DNA of 33,157 nt, from assembly GCA_025934495.1 (NCBI GenBank), contig JAICXY010000034.1, positions 1 through 33,157 on the forward strand. The letters run 5' to 3'. The notes under the pieces are model-generated. The model did not search any database. It saw only the letters and a list, made by a program, of their open reading frames with translations, and was not told the DNA's origin. Shown here one piece after another: positions 24,650-33,157 of the stretch. The position numbers and the translations under genes are program-made. Origin of the DNA: Candidatus Nitrosocosmicus sp. (GTDB lineage: Archaea > Thermoproteota > Nitrososphaeria > Nitrososphaerales > Nitrososphaeraceae). How positions within the stretch are numbered: position 1 is the first letter of the stretch; the number at the start of each line of letters is the position of its first letter.

Positions 24650-27600
24650 CTATTCCTTGACACTCATATATAGATCAATCATTCCGGTGCCAACAGGTAC
24701 TGTTGCTCCGACAATCACATTTTCTGTTACCCCTTTTAATGGTTCAATTTGTCCTTCAAGTGAAGCTCTAGCTATTGTAGGTACAGTGATTTCAAATGCA
24801 GCTCTAGCCAATACTGAGGTTTTTGTTCCAGCAATACCATGTCTACCAATTTGTTGAAGATATCCCTTGGAAGTCATTAAATCTGCAACCAACATAATAT
24901 GTCTTATATCAACTTCTAGGCCTTGTTCTTCCAAAGTATTTGTTATTTCTTTAACAAGGGCAGTCCTTGCAGCTTCAATTCCCAAAGTTTGCCAAATCTC
25001 AAAAACATTATTTGTAACAATCCTAGATAAATCGACACCCTCTACCAGAATTACTTTGGCTAAATTAGAACCAGAAGTTTGAATTACCCATTCTTCGTTT
25101 TGTTTTACAATAGTAACTCGTTCAATATCAGGAACTCCCTTTACCCTCGCATTCAATAACTTGTTTCTCAATGTAAGTAGTGTTTGAGCATCAGGTTCTT
25201 CGGCCAAAGATATTTTTATGATCAGATTATTTTCGTCAACGGAAATATCATATCTTTTCTTAGAGCTTTTTAATACTTCATGTATTTCGTTAATATTAGT
25301 ACCTCTATCAGTTATTTTTTTATCAGAGAAATTAAATGACAAGGCTCCGCTATAGTCGGTATCCACTTTATTAATTAAATCAGAAATTCTAGTGAAAATA
25401 ATTCTCTTTGCTACCTCCAAGGCTTTTTCTCTAGAAGAACGATGTTCTTCATTAAGATAAATATCCATTGTCGGAGTAACAGGTTTTTTTCTGGCATCAA
25501 CTAATTCTATTAATCGTGGCAAGCCCAATGTAACATTTCTTTCTTTAACACCTGCAAAATGAAAAGTTCTAAGAGTCATTTGAGTTCCAGGTTCTCCAAT
25601 TGACTGTGCAGTTACAACACCAACAGCTTCTCCAGGTTCCACCATAGCCTTTTCAAATAAATCACTAATTTTATGAATGACTTTTTTTACTCCAGACTTA
25701 CTTAAAGGATGAATAGATAAAGCATTCTCGATGGTAAAACGCAACTTTGGATTCATTTTTTCTGCATATTTTTCCAGAATTTCTTTTATTTCACCTTCAG
25801 TTGCTTTTGTATTCTCATCAACAAATGATTCGCTTTCTACCAGCCTTTCGATATTTACAGCTTCGCCATGATCACTCTTTGCAGGATCGATTCCATCATC
25901 ACCATAAACAAACTGAATAATATTTCCATGTGGGTCTCTCACAGTCAAATCATATTCAGCTTTTAAATGTTCCAATGCATTGATCAATCTTCTTTGCATA
26001 TATCCTGATTGTTGAGTTCTTACTGCGGTATCCACCAAACCTTCTCTACCACCCATAGCATGAAAGAAAAATTCTATAGGATTTAGTCCATCTCTGTAAT
26101 TAGATTTTACAAAACCCTTTGAATCAGGATTCTGTTCACCAGGCTTGAAATGGGCCAAAGCCCTATTTCTATACCCTTTAATTATTCTTTTTCCCCTAAT
26201 GGATTGTTGACCTAAAGCAGCAGTCATTTGACCAATGTTCAATGTTGATCCCCTAGCACCAGTAGAAGCCATAATTACTCCAGAATTATCATCTGGAAAT
26301 GATCTATCAGCAGTTTTACCAGCCCTATCCCTTGCCCTAGATAGTTCATTAACTACATAAAGTTCCAGAGCTTCTTCAGGAGCCAGACCTCTAGTCAAAG
26401 GTAAGGTACCTTCTTTATATTGTAAAACTAACTCGTTAATCTTATTATAGGTTTTATCAATTACATCAAAGATTTCTTTTCTAGTATCATCGCTTAACCA
26501 TAGATCGGAATAACCATAACTAAATCCTCTATGTGTGATATACGTTTTTAACATAATTAAAATAGAATCTAAAAATTTTTTTGCATCATCGTTACCATAG
26601 TCTTTAGCAATACGATGTAGCACACTGTCTGGCTCTTCTGCACCTATAGAAGCTTTATCAATTACGCCAGAAATAAGTTGACCATCTTTTATAACTACAT
26701 CTTTTCCCTGTCGTTTAGAAGCTTTATTCCATTTGGATGTGATAACAAAATTAAAATCTCGTGGTAAAAATAAAGAAAACAATTGTTTACCAGTATAAAG
26801 TAATTTACCATCTTTTTCAATATGAGGTTTAGGTAACGGTCCATCATAACCCCCCAAGTAAGATAGGTTGGCTATTTCATCAGCTGTTAAAAAAGTGTCA
26901 TCCATAGTCAATAAAAATGCACCTGTAATAAAATCACGTATACCACCAATAATCGGACCACCATACCTAGGAGATATGATTTGATCCTGTACCCTCATCA
27001 ATAGCGCAGCTTCTGCACGAGCTTCTTGACTTTGGGGAACATGCAAATTCATTTCATCTCCATCAAAATCAGCATTATATGGAGGACAAACAGCAGGATG
27101 AACTCTAAATGTACGATATGGTAAAACTCTAACATTATGGGCCATTATAGACATCCTATGCAATGAAGGTTGCCTATTAAATATTACAATATCACCTTCC
27201 AATAGGTGGCGCTCTACAGTAAATCCCATTACTAAAGAATCTGCGATAGCAGTGCGATCTGTGACATATTCCAAGCGTATCTTGACTCCATCCGGACGGA
27301 TGATATAATTGGCTCCAGGATAATTATTTGGTCCATTTAATACAAGGCTTTTTAATTTTTCTATATTCCAAGAAGAAACTGTTTCAGGTATTGTAAGTTT
27401 TTTTGCAACATCACTAGGGACACCCACATCTGAAATGTTCAAATTTGGATCTGGAGATATAACAGTCCTGCTTGAAAAATCGACCCTTTTACCAGACAGT
27501 GAGCCTCTAAAACGCCCTTCCTTGCCTTTCAATCTCTGAGTTATTGTTTTCAAAGGTCTTCCAGAACGGTGATGGGCCTGTGGTATTCCAGAAACCTCGT

Positions 27601-28444
27601 TGTCAAAATATGTGGTAACATGATACTGTAATAAATCAACAAGATCTTGAACGATTAATGGAGGAGTTCCTGCTTCTTTACTCTCTTTTAGCCGCTGATT
27701 CACTCGAATGATATCAACTAGTTTGTGCGTAAGATCGTCTTCTGAACGTATACCAGTTTCTAATATAATAGAAGGTCTTACAGTAACTGGTGGAACTGGC
27801 AATACCTGTAAAATAAACCATTCAGGACGTGCAGTTTTAGGATCATATCCTAATAGAATCAGATCCTCATTTGTAACATTCACTAATCTTTCCCTAATTG
27901 TAATTGGCAATAATCTATTTTCACCTACATCAGTTTTTTCCACAAAAATAGTAGGTTTTGTAAATATGAGATCGTATTGTTCTTTTTGACAATGAGGACA
28001 AACTTTTACTTTTTTGGCTTTTTCGATAATATCATCTTTAACATTTTCAAGAGTAATAACTGCGTATGCAGCTTTACTATCCCGCAAATTTTTATATTTT
28101 TCTAGATCATCATTATTTAATTTGATACGATTGCATGATCTACAAGTAATTAACAATAACTTATGGATATCATCAATAAATGCAATATGCAAAACCGGTT
28201 CAGCAAGTTCGATATGCCCAAAATGGCCAGGACATCTTGCAGAAGTATTACCACATGTTGCACATTTTTGCCCAGGTTCCAAAGTTCCAAGTCTACCATC
28301 CATAAGTCCACCCTGAACAGACATACCATCTTCATCGTATGTTTCAGGAGCAGTTATTTCTGTTACGCTATATTTTCTGACATCTACTGGAGAAAGTACA
28401 CTAAATCTAATCCCATCTAGAATTTTAATTGATTCGTCATTCAT
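24650..28444 (-). CDS. rpoA: DNA-directed RNA polymerase subunit A (fused A'-A'')
   Basis: A 1264-residue largest RNA polymerase subunit. N-terminal zinc site: C61, C64, C71, H74; second cluster C101, C104, C149, C152. FNRQPSLHR (422-430) and the catalytic Mg-binding NADFDGDEMN (457-466) hold the active site. The bridge helix is at about 791-824 (HAMGGREGLVDTAV). The trigger loop follows at 945-966 (TAQSIGEPGTQMTLRTFHFA) in the same frame with no break, so A' and A'' are one polypeptide. Most archaea split this gene before the trigger-loop region; Thaumarchaeota are known to keep it whole. ATG start, preceded by AAGGTGG about 10 nt upstream, a likely ribosome-binding site. It lies 31 nt after rpoB. 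Confidence 0.98.
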   Translation of the reverse strand: MNDESIKILDGIRFSVLSPVDVRKYSVTEITAPETYDEDGMSVQGGLMDGRLGTLEPGQKCATCGNTSARCPGHFGHIELAEPVLHIAFIDDIHKLLLITCRSCNRIKLNNDDLEKYKNLRDSKAAYAVITLENVKDDIIEKAKKVKVCPHCQKEQYDLIFTKPTIFVEKTDVGENRLLPITIRERLVNVTNEDLILLGYDPKTARPEWFILQVLPVPPVTVRPSIILETGIRSEDDLTHKLVDIIRVNQRLKESKEAGTPPLIVQDLVDLLQYHVTTYFDNEVSGIPQAHHRSGRPLKTITQRLKGKEGRFRGSLSGKRVDFSSRTVISPDPNLNISDVGVPSDVAKKLTIPETVSSWNIEKLKSLVLNGPNNYPGANYIIRPDGVKIRLEYVTDRTAIADSLVMGFTVERHLLEGDIVIFNRQPSLHRMSIMAHNVRVLPYRTFRVHPAVCPPYNADFDGDEMNLHVPQSQEARAEAALLMRVQDQIISPRYGGPIIGGIRDFITGAFLLTMDDTFLTADEIANLSYLGGYDGPLPKPHIEKDGKLLYTGKQLFSLFLPRDFNFVITSKWNKASKRQGKDVVIKDGQLISGVIDKASIGAEEPDSVLHRIAKDYGNDDAKKFLDSILIMLKTYITHRGFSYGYSDLWLSDDTRKEIFDVIDKTYNKINELVLQYKEGTLPLTRGLAPEEALELYVVNELSRARDRAGKTADRSFPDDNSGVIMASTGARGSTLNIGQMTAALGQQSIRGKRIIKGYRNRALAHFKPGEQNPDSKGFVKSNYRDGLNPIEFFFHAMGGREGLVDTAVRTQQSGYMQRRLINALEHLKAEYDLTVRDPHGNIIQFVYGDDGIDPAKSDHGEAVNIERLVESESFVDENTKATEGEIKEILEKYAEKMNPKLRFTIENALSIHPLSKSGVKKVIHKISDLFEKAMVEPGEAVGVVTAQSIGEPGTQMTLRTFHFAGVKERNVTLGLPRLIELVDARKKPVTPTMDIYLNEEHRSSREKALEVAKRIIFTRISDLINKVDTDYSGALSFNFSDKKITDRGTNINEIHEVLKSSKKRYDISVDENNLIIKISLAEEPDAQTLLTLRNKLLNARVKGVPDIERVTIVKQNEEWVIQTSGSNLAKVILVEGVDLSRIVTNNVFEIWQTLGIEAARTALVKEITNTLEEQGLEVDIRHIMLVADLMTSKGYLQQIGRHGIAGTKTSVLARAAFEITVPTIARASLEGQIEPLKGVTENVIVGATVPVGTGMIDLYMSVKE

Positions 28445-28475
28445 TTAATATAAACCACCTTTATAATAGAGAAGA

Positions 28476-31400
28476 TTAAACTTTCTCCTTAATTAGTAAT
28501 CTTGGAGCAACATTTAAACTCATCATTTCTTGCAATAATAACTTAAAAGCATATGCTATAATTACATTTGAAATTTTTCCTTTATCACCACAAACTCTAC
28601 ATATATACTTTCTTTGTTTGGTATCAAAATAAGCTAAAAGACCGCATCTTTCACATATATTTACTTCAGCTTTGTCAGATTCTTCCAACAATCTATCCTT
28701 TAGCATCATGGAGGCCCCATAAGCAATCAAACAGTCTCGTTCCATCTCCCCGAATCTCAAACCACCACCTCTTGCCCTACCTTCAGTAGGTTGTTTGGTT
28801 AACATTTGAACTTGTCCTCTGGCCCTACTATGGATTTTATCAGCAACCATATGATGAAGTTTTTGATAATACACAACACCTATATACACATCAACAGGAA
28901 AGCGCTTTCCAGTTCTTCCATCATACATGGTCTCTTTTCCGCTATGTTTAAAACCATAGCTCTCCATTGCATCTTTAATATCATTTAACTTTTCGCCCAA
29001 AAATGCAGAACCATCAACTATTTTTCCTCTCAAAGATGCAGCTTTTCCTCCAAGTGATTCCATAAACATGCCAACAGTCATTCTAGATGGAAATGCATGA
29101 GGATTGATCATCACATCAGGAACAACACCATCACTAGTATATGGAAGATCCTCCTGATTTACAAGCATTCCAACCACACCTTTTTGACCATGTCTTGATG
29201 CAAATTTGTCGCCGATTTCTGGAATTCTCATATCCCTTACTCTAATTTTGTACATTTTACCCCCTTCTACAGATTGAGTCATGATGACTGTGTCCACAAC
29301 TCCACTTTCAGATGGCCTAACGCCAATGGAGGTATCTCTTCGATATGGGCCTTTTACCTCAAATTCTTTATATTCTTCCATGAATCGCGGAGGAGACGTA
29401 CGACCTATCAAAATATCACCCCCATTTACAACAGATTCATGCATTATAGAACCATCAGTCTCTAGTAAACGATAGGCCTTTTCTCCACGATAGCCTCTTA
29501 TATTAGCCTCTGAAGATGGAATTTCAAAAATATCTTTCATACCTCCAGGATACTGTTTGGCTTCAGCTTCGTATACACGATAAAAGAAAGTTCTAGCCAA
29601 ACCCCTATCTATAGAAGATTTACTAAACACTACAGCATCTTCGATATTATATCCCTCAAATGGTAAAACTGCAACCACACAATTTTGTCCAGTTGGACGC
29701 TCATCCAGACCGAGCAAATTGATAGCTTTCGTGCTTACTACAGGCATTTGAGGATACAACATAAAATGTTGTCTAACATAGGTACTAGCGTTCATAAGAG
29801 GAGTCGAGAACCCAAGGCTTTGCTTGGCCATAGCACTTTCATAGGTGTTCCTTGGAGATTGATTGTGTTCAGGATAAGGTATGATAGAAGCTCCTACACC
29901 AAGAATTGCAGATAAGAATATTTCGACATGAGTATGTTCAGTAGTCAAATTCTTTACCTCGCTTGCAATGTAGCAATTTTCTTCTTCATTTGCATCAACT
30001 AATTCCACAATTCCCATGTAAAGTAAATCTGACCATGACAAGAATTTTTTTAATATTTTTTCAAGGATCTCCCTAGTTAATAATACATTACCATCCTTTA
30101 TAATGGAAAGAGGTCGCAAAACTCTTCCAGAATTACAACTAATGTACAATCTTTTTGTAGCGTTATCATTTAGTGAGGAATAATAATATATTCCCATATG
30201 AGGATGCATTCTACCTGAGCGTCTCATAGTACGGAGACGATTAGATAGATGTCTACCATCTTCAATATATCCAATTAACCGACCATCCACAAAAACTCTA
30301 GTACCTTTTTGTTTCAAGTCATCGTTGGCTTCATTAACATTTTGTACACCTAGTTCATACATTTTTTCTATAACATCAGAAGAAAGGACACTTACAGATA
30401 TTATCGCAGATAATGCCAAATTTTTAACCAACCCACAATTAGAACCCTCAGGGGTTTCAGAAGGACAAATCCTTCCAAAATGTGTAGCATGTAAGTCTCG
30501 AGCTTCAAAATTCGGTTGACTTCTACTTAATGGGGATTGAATTCGTCTAAGATGACTTACAGTAGACATATAATTGGTTCTATCCAAAAGCTGAGTAACA
30601 CCAACTCTACCTCGTCCCCAATTCCCCGTAGCTATTGCATTGTTTAATTTATCGGAAATAATTCCGGGTCTAACTGCTGCTCCAACAGCATTAATTCCTC
30701 TTTTTTGGCCGGACCTTTCTAGTTGATATTTCATATCTCGAATAAGATTTCTAAAGGCGGTTCTAAAAAGGTCGGCTAACATTTGACCTGCAAATTTTAT
30801 TACTTTATTACCATAATGATCTTTATCATCGGTTTCGATCCAACCTAAATTTAATTCTATCAATTTACACGCAGATTCTCCCAAAAATAATGCTTTCTCA
30901 TATCGATTATCTGGGTTTTTTCCAAGATGGGGTAATAAACCCCAATCTAAAAGAGTTTCGGCCCTCTTGATTTGAAATTCTTCTAACATACCGGGAGCAA
31001 TTCTTTTACTTATATAAACAATCGCATCCCTACTAGTCACCACTTCCCCCGATTTTTCAAACGATGGCTCTAATTCGTCCTGAATTACATCATTTAGAGA
31101 AACAGCATTTGCTATATCCTTATCGGCTTCAAGACCCAATGCCCTTACCAAAATGATTAAAGGTATATCGACAGGAGAACCAGGTATTTTTGAAACAATT
31201 GATCCATCTGGACGCATAATAAGTTCCAATTTTGCACGGTATCCTACAATAGAAGAATAAACCTTGGCTTTATATAGAACTGTACCAGAAGTTTCTTCGA
31301 TATCTACAATAATCTTATTATATGATAAATCTTCTAACCCAACGATAACTCTTTCAGAACCATTAATTATGAAATAACCACCAGGATCCTTTGGATCCTC

Positions 31401-31835
31401 TCCCACATCTATGAGTTTCATTTCAGAATAATTATTTAACATACAAGCATTAGATTTTACCATAACAGGCATATCCCCAATATGAATAAATCGAGATTCC
31501 AAGGTTTTGCCTTCTTCAACAATACTACATTCAAGCATTATTGGAGAACCATAAGTTAAATTTCTTAATCTGGCCTCAACTGGAGCAACATGAGTTATAG
31601 ATCCATCTAATTCCATAATTCGAGGTTGTTGTATTTTTATTTTGCCTAATTTAATTTTGTATGGATACTCAGCAGTTTCAATTTCTATTTCACCTACTTC
31701 ATCAATAATACTTTGAAATCCCCTTTCTGTAAACTCATTATAGGAATTTAGATGTTGTCTAGCAACCCCTTCACGTCGGAGAATATCATGAATTATTGGC
31801 CACATGTCTGTAGAAGAATTAATATTATAACTCAT
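28476..31835 (-). CDS. rpoB: DNA-directed RNA polymerase subunit B
   Basis: The second-largest RNA polymerase subunit, about 1119 residues, unsplit (some euryarchaea divide it into B'' and B'). Visible landmarks: GSERVIVGLEDLS in the first third, GICPSETPEG-like FGRICPSETPEGSNCGL in the fork region, PFEGYNIEDAVVFSKSSIDRG in the hybrid-binding domain, GDKFASRHGQKGVVG (conserved Lys residues near the active site) and, at the C-terminus, a zinc site C1063-x2-C1066-x14-C1081-x2-C1084. The frame opens at TTG 31841, but the ATG at 31835 (MSYNINSST) is the more natural start. It begins 12 nt after rpoH. Confidence 0.98.
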   Translation of the reverse strand: MSYNINSSTDMWPIIHDILRREGVARQHLNSYNEFTERGFQSIIDEVGEIEIETAEYPYKIKLGKIKIQQPRIMELDGSITHVAPVEARLRNLTYGSPIMLECSIVEEGKTLESRFIHIGDMPVMVKSNACMLNNYSEMKLIDVGEDPKDPGGYFIINGSERVIVGLEDLSYNKIIVDIEETSGTVLYKAKVYSSIVGYRAKLELIMRPDGSIVSKIPGSPVDIPLIILVRALGLEADKDIANAVSLNDVIQDELEPSFEKSGEVVTSRDAIVYISKRIAPGMLEEFQIKRAETLLDWGLLPHLGKNPDNRYEKALFLGESACKLIELNLGWIETDDKDHYGNKVIKFAGQMLADLFRTAFRNLIRDMKYQLERSGQKRGINAVGAAVRPGIISDKLNNAIATGNWGRGRVGVTQLLDRTNYMSTVSHLRRIQSPLSRSQPNFEARDLHATHFGRICPSETPEGSNCGLVKNLALSAIISVSVLSSDVIEKMYELGVQNVNEANDDLKQKGTRVFVDGRLIGYIEDGRHLSNRLRTMRRSGRMHPHMGIYYYSSLNDNATKRLYISCNSGRVLRPLSIIKDGNVLLTREILEKILKKFLSWSDLLYMGIVELVDANEEENCYIASEVKNLTTEHTHVEIFLSAILGVGASIIPYPEHNQSPRNTYESAMAKQSLGFSTPLMNASTYVRQHFMLYPQMPVVSTKAINLLGLDERPTGQNCVVAVLPFEGYNIEDAVVFSKSSIDRGLARTFFYRVYEAEAKQYPGGMKDIFEIPSSEANIRGYRGEKAYRLLETDGSIMHESVVNGGDILIGRTSPPRFMEEYKEFEVKGPYRRDTSIGVRPSESGVVDTVIMTQSVEGGKMYKIRVRDMRIPEIGDKFASRHGQKGVVGMLVNQEDLPYTSDGVVPDVMINPHAFPSRMTVGMFMESLGGKAASLRGKIVDGSAFLGEKLNDIKDAMESYGFKHSGKETMYDGRTGKRFPVDVYIGVVYYQKLHHMVADKIHSRARGQVQMLTKQPTEGRARGGGLRFGEMERDCLIAYGASMMLKDRLLEESDKAEVNICERCGLLAYFDTKQRKYICRVCGDKGKISNVIIAYAFKLLLQEMMSLNVAPRLLIKEKV

Positions 31836-31847
31836 AACCAACCTACA

Positions 31848-32099
31848 TCAACCTTCTACTACATAACGGTAATATACACTTTCACCTGCAGTAGAGCTCT
31901 TTCTCGTTATTTTGATTATATCACTGGGTTGAGCATCCAACCCTTGTATTCCTTTATCAGATGACATAATGTATGGAAGTTGACTGGGTTTTGAATTAAA
32001 TTTTTTAAAAATTAAATCAGCTTCATCTTTGGATAAAATTTCATGTTTAGGTTGATAAATATGGTCAACAATTTTAATGTCTTTTTTTTCAGTAGACAA
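31848..32099 (-). CDS. rpoH: DNA-directed RNA polymerase subunit H
   Basis: An 83-residue homologue of the C-terminal domain of eukaryotic Rpb5. DHIYQPKHEILSKDEADLIFKKF (starts about 12), LPYIMSSDKGIQGLDAQPSDIIKITRKSSTAGESVYYRYVVEG (cited in part: AQPSDIIKITRKS, YYRYVV) are the conserved archaeal RpoH features. The start is TTG at 32099, supported by a strong GGAGGT ribosome-binding site 8 nt upstream (32108-32113). As the first gene it probably sets the rpoH-rpoB-rpoA-rpl30e transcript. Its stop lies 12 nt before the rpoB ATG. Confidence 0.97.
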   Translation of the reverse strand: MSTEKKDIKIVDHIYQPKHEILSKDEADLIFKKFNSKPSQLPYIMSSDKGIQGLDAQPSDIIKITRKSSTAGESVYYRYVVEG

Positions 32100-32107
32100 T
32101 GTATTTA

Positions 32108-32113
32108 ACCTCC
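32108..32113 (-). promoter_or_regulatory. Ribosome-binding site of rpoH
   Basis: Minus-strand GGAGGT with an 8-nt spacer to TTG. A perfect Shine-Dalgarno sequence is notable because other first genes of operons here look leaderless; it decides the TTG start. Confidence 0.7.
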
Positions 32114-32140
32114 GATTTTGATATTGAAACAGATAACAAA

Positions 32141-32150
32141 AATAAAATAA
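32141..32150 (-). promoter_or_regulatory. Possible TATA box of rpo operon
   Basis: Minus-strand TTATTTTATT about 42-51 nt before the rpoH start, leaving room for the ribosome-binding site in a short leader. Other AT-rich elements nearby could serve instead. Confidence 0.3.
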
Positions 32151-32204
32151 ACTTCAAGATTGAATTATATATTAATCATATACATATATATTCCATTGTA
32201 TAAC

Positions 32205-32228
32205 AACATAATATTCAGATATTATGTT
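32205..32228. promoter_or_regulatory. Perfect 10+4+10 dyad upstream of rpoH
   Basis: The arm AACATAATAT and its exact reverse complement are separated by TCAG. It lies about 105-130 nt upstream of the rpoH start, beyond the likely TATA box. It could be an operator for the rpo operon or a hairpin in an upstream transcript; no T-run follows on either strand, which argues against a terminator. Confidence 0.4.
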
Positions 32229-32620
32229 TAAAAATTACTATATTATTCAATGCTTCAAGTAATTGAATTAAACAGGCTTTTAAAAATTGCCACTATTCAG
32301 AATTGAAATTATTTAAAAAAGGTTTCTAATTTTTTATTATTATTTATAAATAAATAATAATTTTAAAATACATCACATTAACAAATTAGATTTATTGAAT
32401 AGATACATGAGGCTGTATTATACTTGATAACAAATAAAGGTAGTCTGATGGCGTATCATATTTTGATTGAAACAGTACTTTCCCATAGAATTTTATGGCA
32501 ATATATTTGTAAAGTTTATAGAGAAATCAAACACATTTCAATGAAATTTCCATAAAAAATAGGCAAAGATAATATAATTCAAGAATACAATAAAAGCAGA
32601 CGGGCGTAACTGTCAAAAGA
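32229..32620. other. Divergent spacer between rpoH and the right-end gene
   Basis: AT-rich, no ORF. It holds the AT-only inverted repeat and, at the right, the putative promoter of the exported-protein gene. Confidence 0.4.
32336..32361. repeat. AT-only 12+2+12 inverted repeat
   Basis: The arms ATTATTATTTAT and ATAAATAATAAT are separated by AA. Composition is entirely A and T, so chance is plausible. It lies in the divergent spacer between rpoH and the plus-strand gene at the right end. Confidence 0.5.
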
Positions 32621-32656
32621 ATTTTTATAGGATTTATTTCTCCATATATAAAATAG

Positions 32657-33157
32657 TTGGTAAAAATAATAAAATGTTACGGTAATTTAAAAAATATATT
32701 TTTAATCATATCTTTTATTTTATTAATTATTTTTATCAATATCAGTATAAAAAACAGTTTTTCAGATAACAGCTCAAAATCACATTTAAACGGCGTTGAA
32801 ACAAAACAAAATTCTATCACAAATCAAAGTTTCACACATTCAAATTTACAGAATTTAAAAGGCAATTTCTTTTACTTAAAAAATAATAAATTATTTGTTC
32901 CAATTAATTTTTATTCAGAAGAAAAAAGCATCCTTAATAATGCAATTTATGTAAAAGAGAAAAACTCTATAATATTAATACTAAATCCTATAAAACCTAA
33001 TAATAATACCATAATTGTTCAAATTCCAAGAAGTATACTTGATTCTAAAACTCAATCTAACAAAGATAATAAATTTACAGTATTAATTGATGACAAACCT
33101 TCTAAATTTTTAGAGATCACCCCTAAAAATGAATCAGATAAGAAATTAACCCTCGAT
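32657..33157 (+). CDS. Exported or membrane-anchored protein, partial (runs off right edge)
   Basis: An open frame of 167 codons to the window end, starting at TTG just after an in-frame stop. Residues about 11-32 (NLKNIFLIISFILLIIFINI) form one hydrophobic segment, a signal peptide or anchor, followed by Ser/Asn/Gln-rich sequence. The later part (IIVQIPRSILDSK, then KFTVLIDDKPSKFLEITPKN) resembles the beta-rich extracellular domains frequent in thaumarchaeal surface proteins, in which a strand ending in a V-x-V/I-D-G/D turn precedes a charged loop. A TATA-like element at 32621-32630 fits this start. Divergent from the rpo operon. Function unknown; the C-terminus is not in the window. Confidence 0.65.
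   Translation, partial: MVKIIKCYGNLKNIFLIISFILLIIFINISIKNSFSDNSSKSHLNGVETKQNSITNQSFTHSNLQNLKGNFFYLKNNKLFVPINFYSEEKSILNNAIYVKEKNSIILILNPIKPNNNTIIVQIPRSILDSKTQSNKDNKFTVLIDDKPSKFLEITPKNESDKKLTLD

Noticed and set aside
1-33157. CRISPR array, tRNA or rRNA genes
   Set aside because: No regularly spaced repeats and no cloverleaf or rRNA signature seen on reading; the only tandem repeats are the 8-bp triplet at 13466 and the AGT run.

Overview
The window looks like a chromosomal segment of an ammonia-oxidising thaumarchaeon (Nitrososphaerota), probably of the AT-rich Nitrosocosmicus/Nitrososphaera type. The reasons are: an archaeal rpoH-rpoB-rpoA-rpl30e-nusA-rps12-rps7 cluster; an rpoA that is one uninterrupted gene (A' and A'' fused, as known for Thaumarchaeota); an RFC large subunit; a three-gene biotin-dependent acyl-CoA carboxylase of the kind used in the 3-hydroxypropionate/4-hydroxybutyrate CO2-fixation cycle; TATA boxes about 25-30 nt before start codons, implying leaderless mRNAs; and very AT-rich spacers. 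The genus is inference; no rRNA gene is present.

Bases 1-15,560 are gene-poor and scarred. At least six decayed transposase genes are readable only across frameshifts, stops and deletions: two IS630-type copies in opposite orientation (about 1-905 and 2851-3710), an IS5-group DDE_4 copy (8139-9091), two IS4/IS5-type C-terminal fragments (9131-9519 and 14951-15319) and an IS6/IS240-like fragment (about 13205-13420). Between them lie intact genes: a Cse60-like small protein, an antibiotic-biosynthesis-monooxygenase-fold protein, a protein with paired CX10C motifs, a ZIP metal transporter followed by a membrane-anchored amidotransferase-like protein, a winged-helix regulator, a CDF metal exporter with three C-terminal cytoplasmic repeats, two small hypothetical genes and a beta-class DNA methyltransferase.

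Bases 15,560-32,100 are dense and all on the minus strand. Read in the direction of transcription (right to left) they are: rpoH, rpoB, rpoA, rpl30e; then from a new promoter nusA, rps12, rps7; then from another promoter an unrecognised 384-aa protein and rfcL; then two small hypotheticals (one with two Cys/His clusters); then the carboxylase operon (carboxyltransferase, biotin carboxylase, biotin carrier). To the right of rpoH a new gene for an exported protein begins on the plus strand and runs off the window.

The most interesting regulatory signal is a DtxR/IdeR-like palindrome directly downstream of the TATA box of the ZIP transporter promoter. It suggests metal-dependent repression of ZIP and its downstream partner. 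Other points worth checking are the triplicated CDF tail, the twin CX10C protein, a perfect 10-bp dyad upstream of rpoH, and the conserved-looking but unidentified protein co-transcribed with rfcL.
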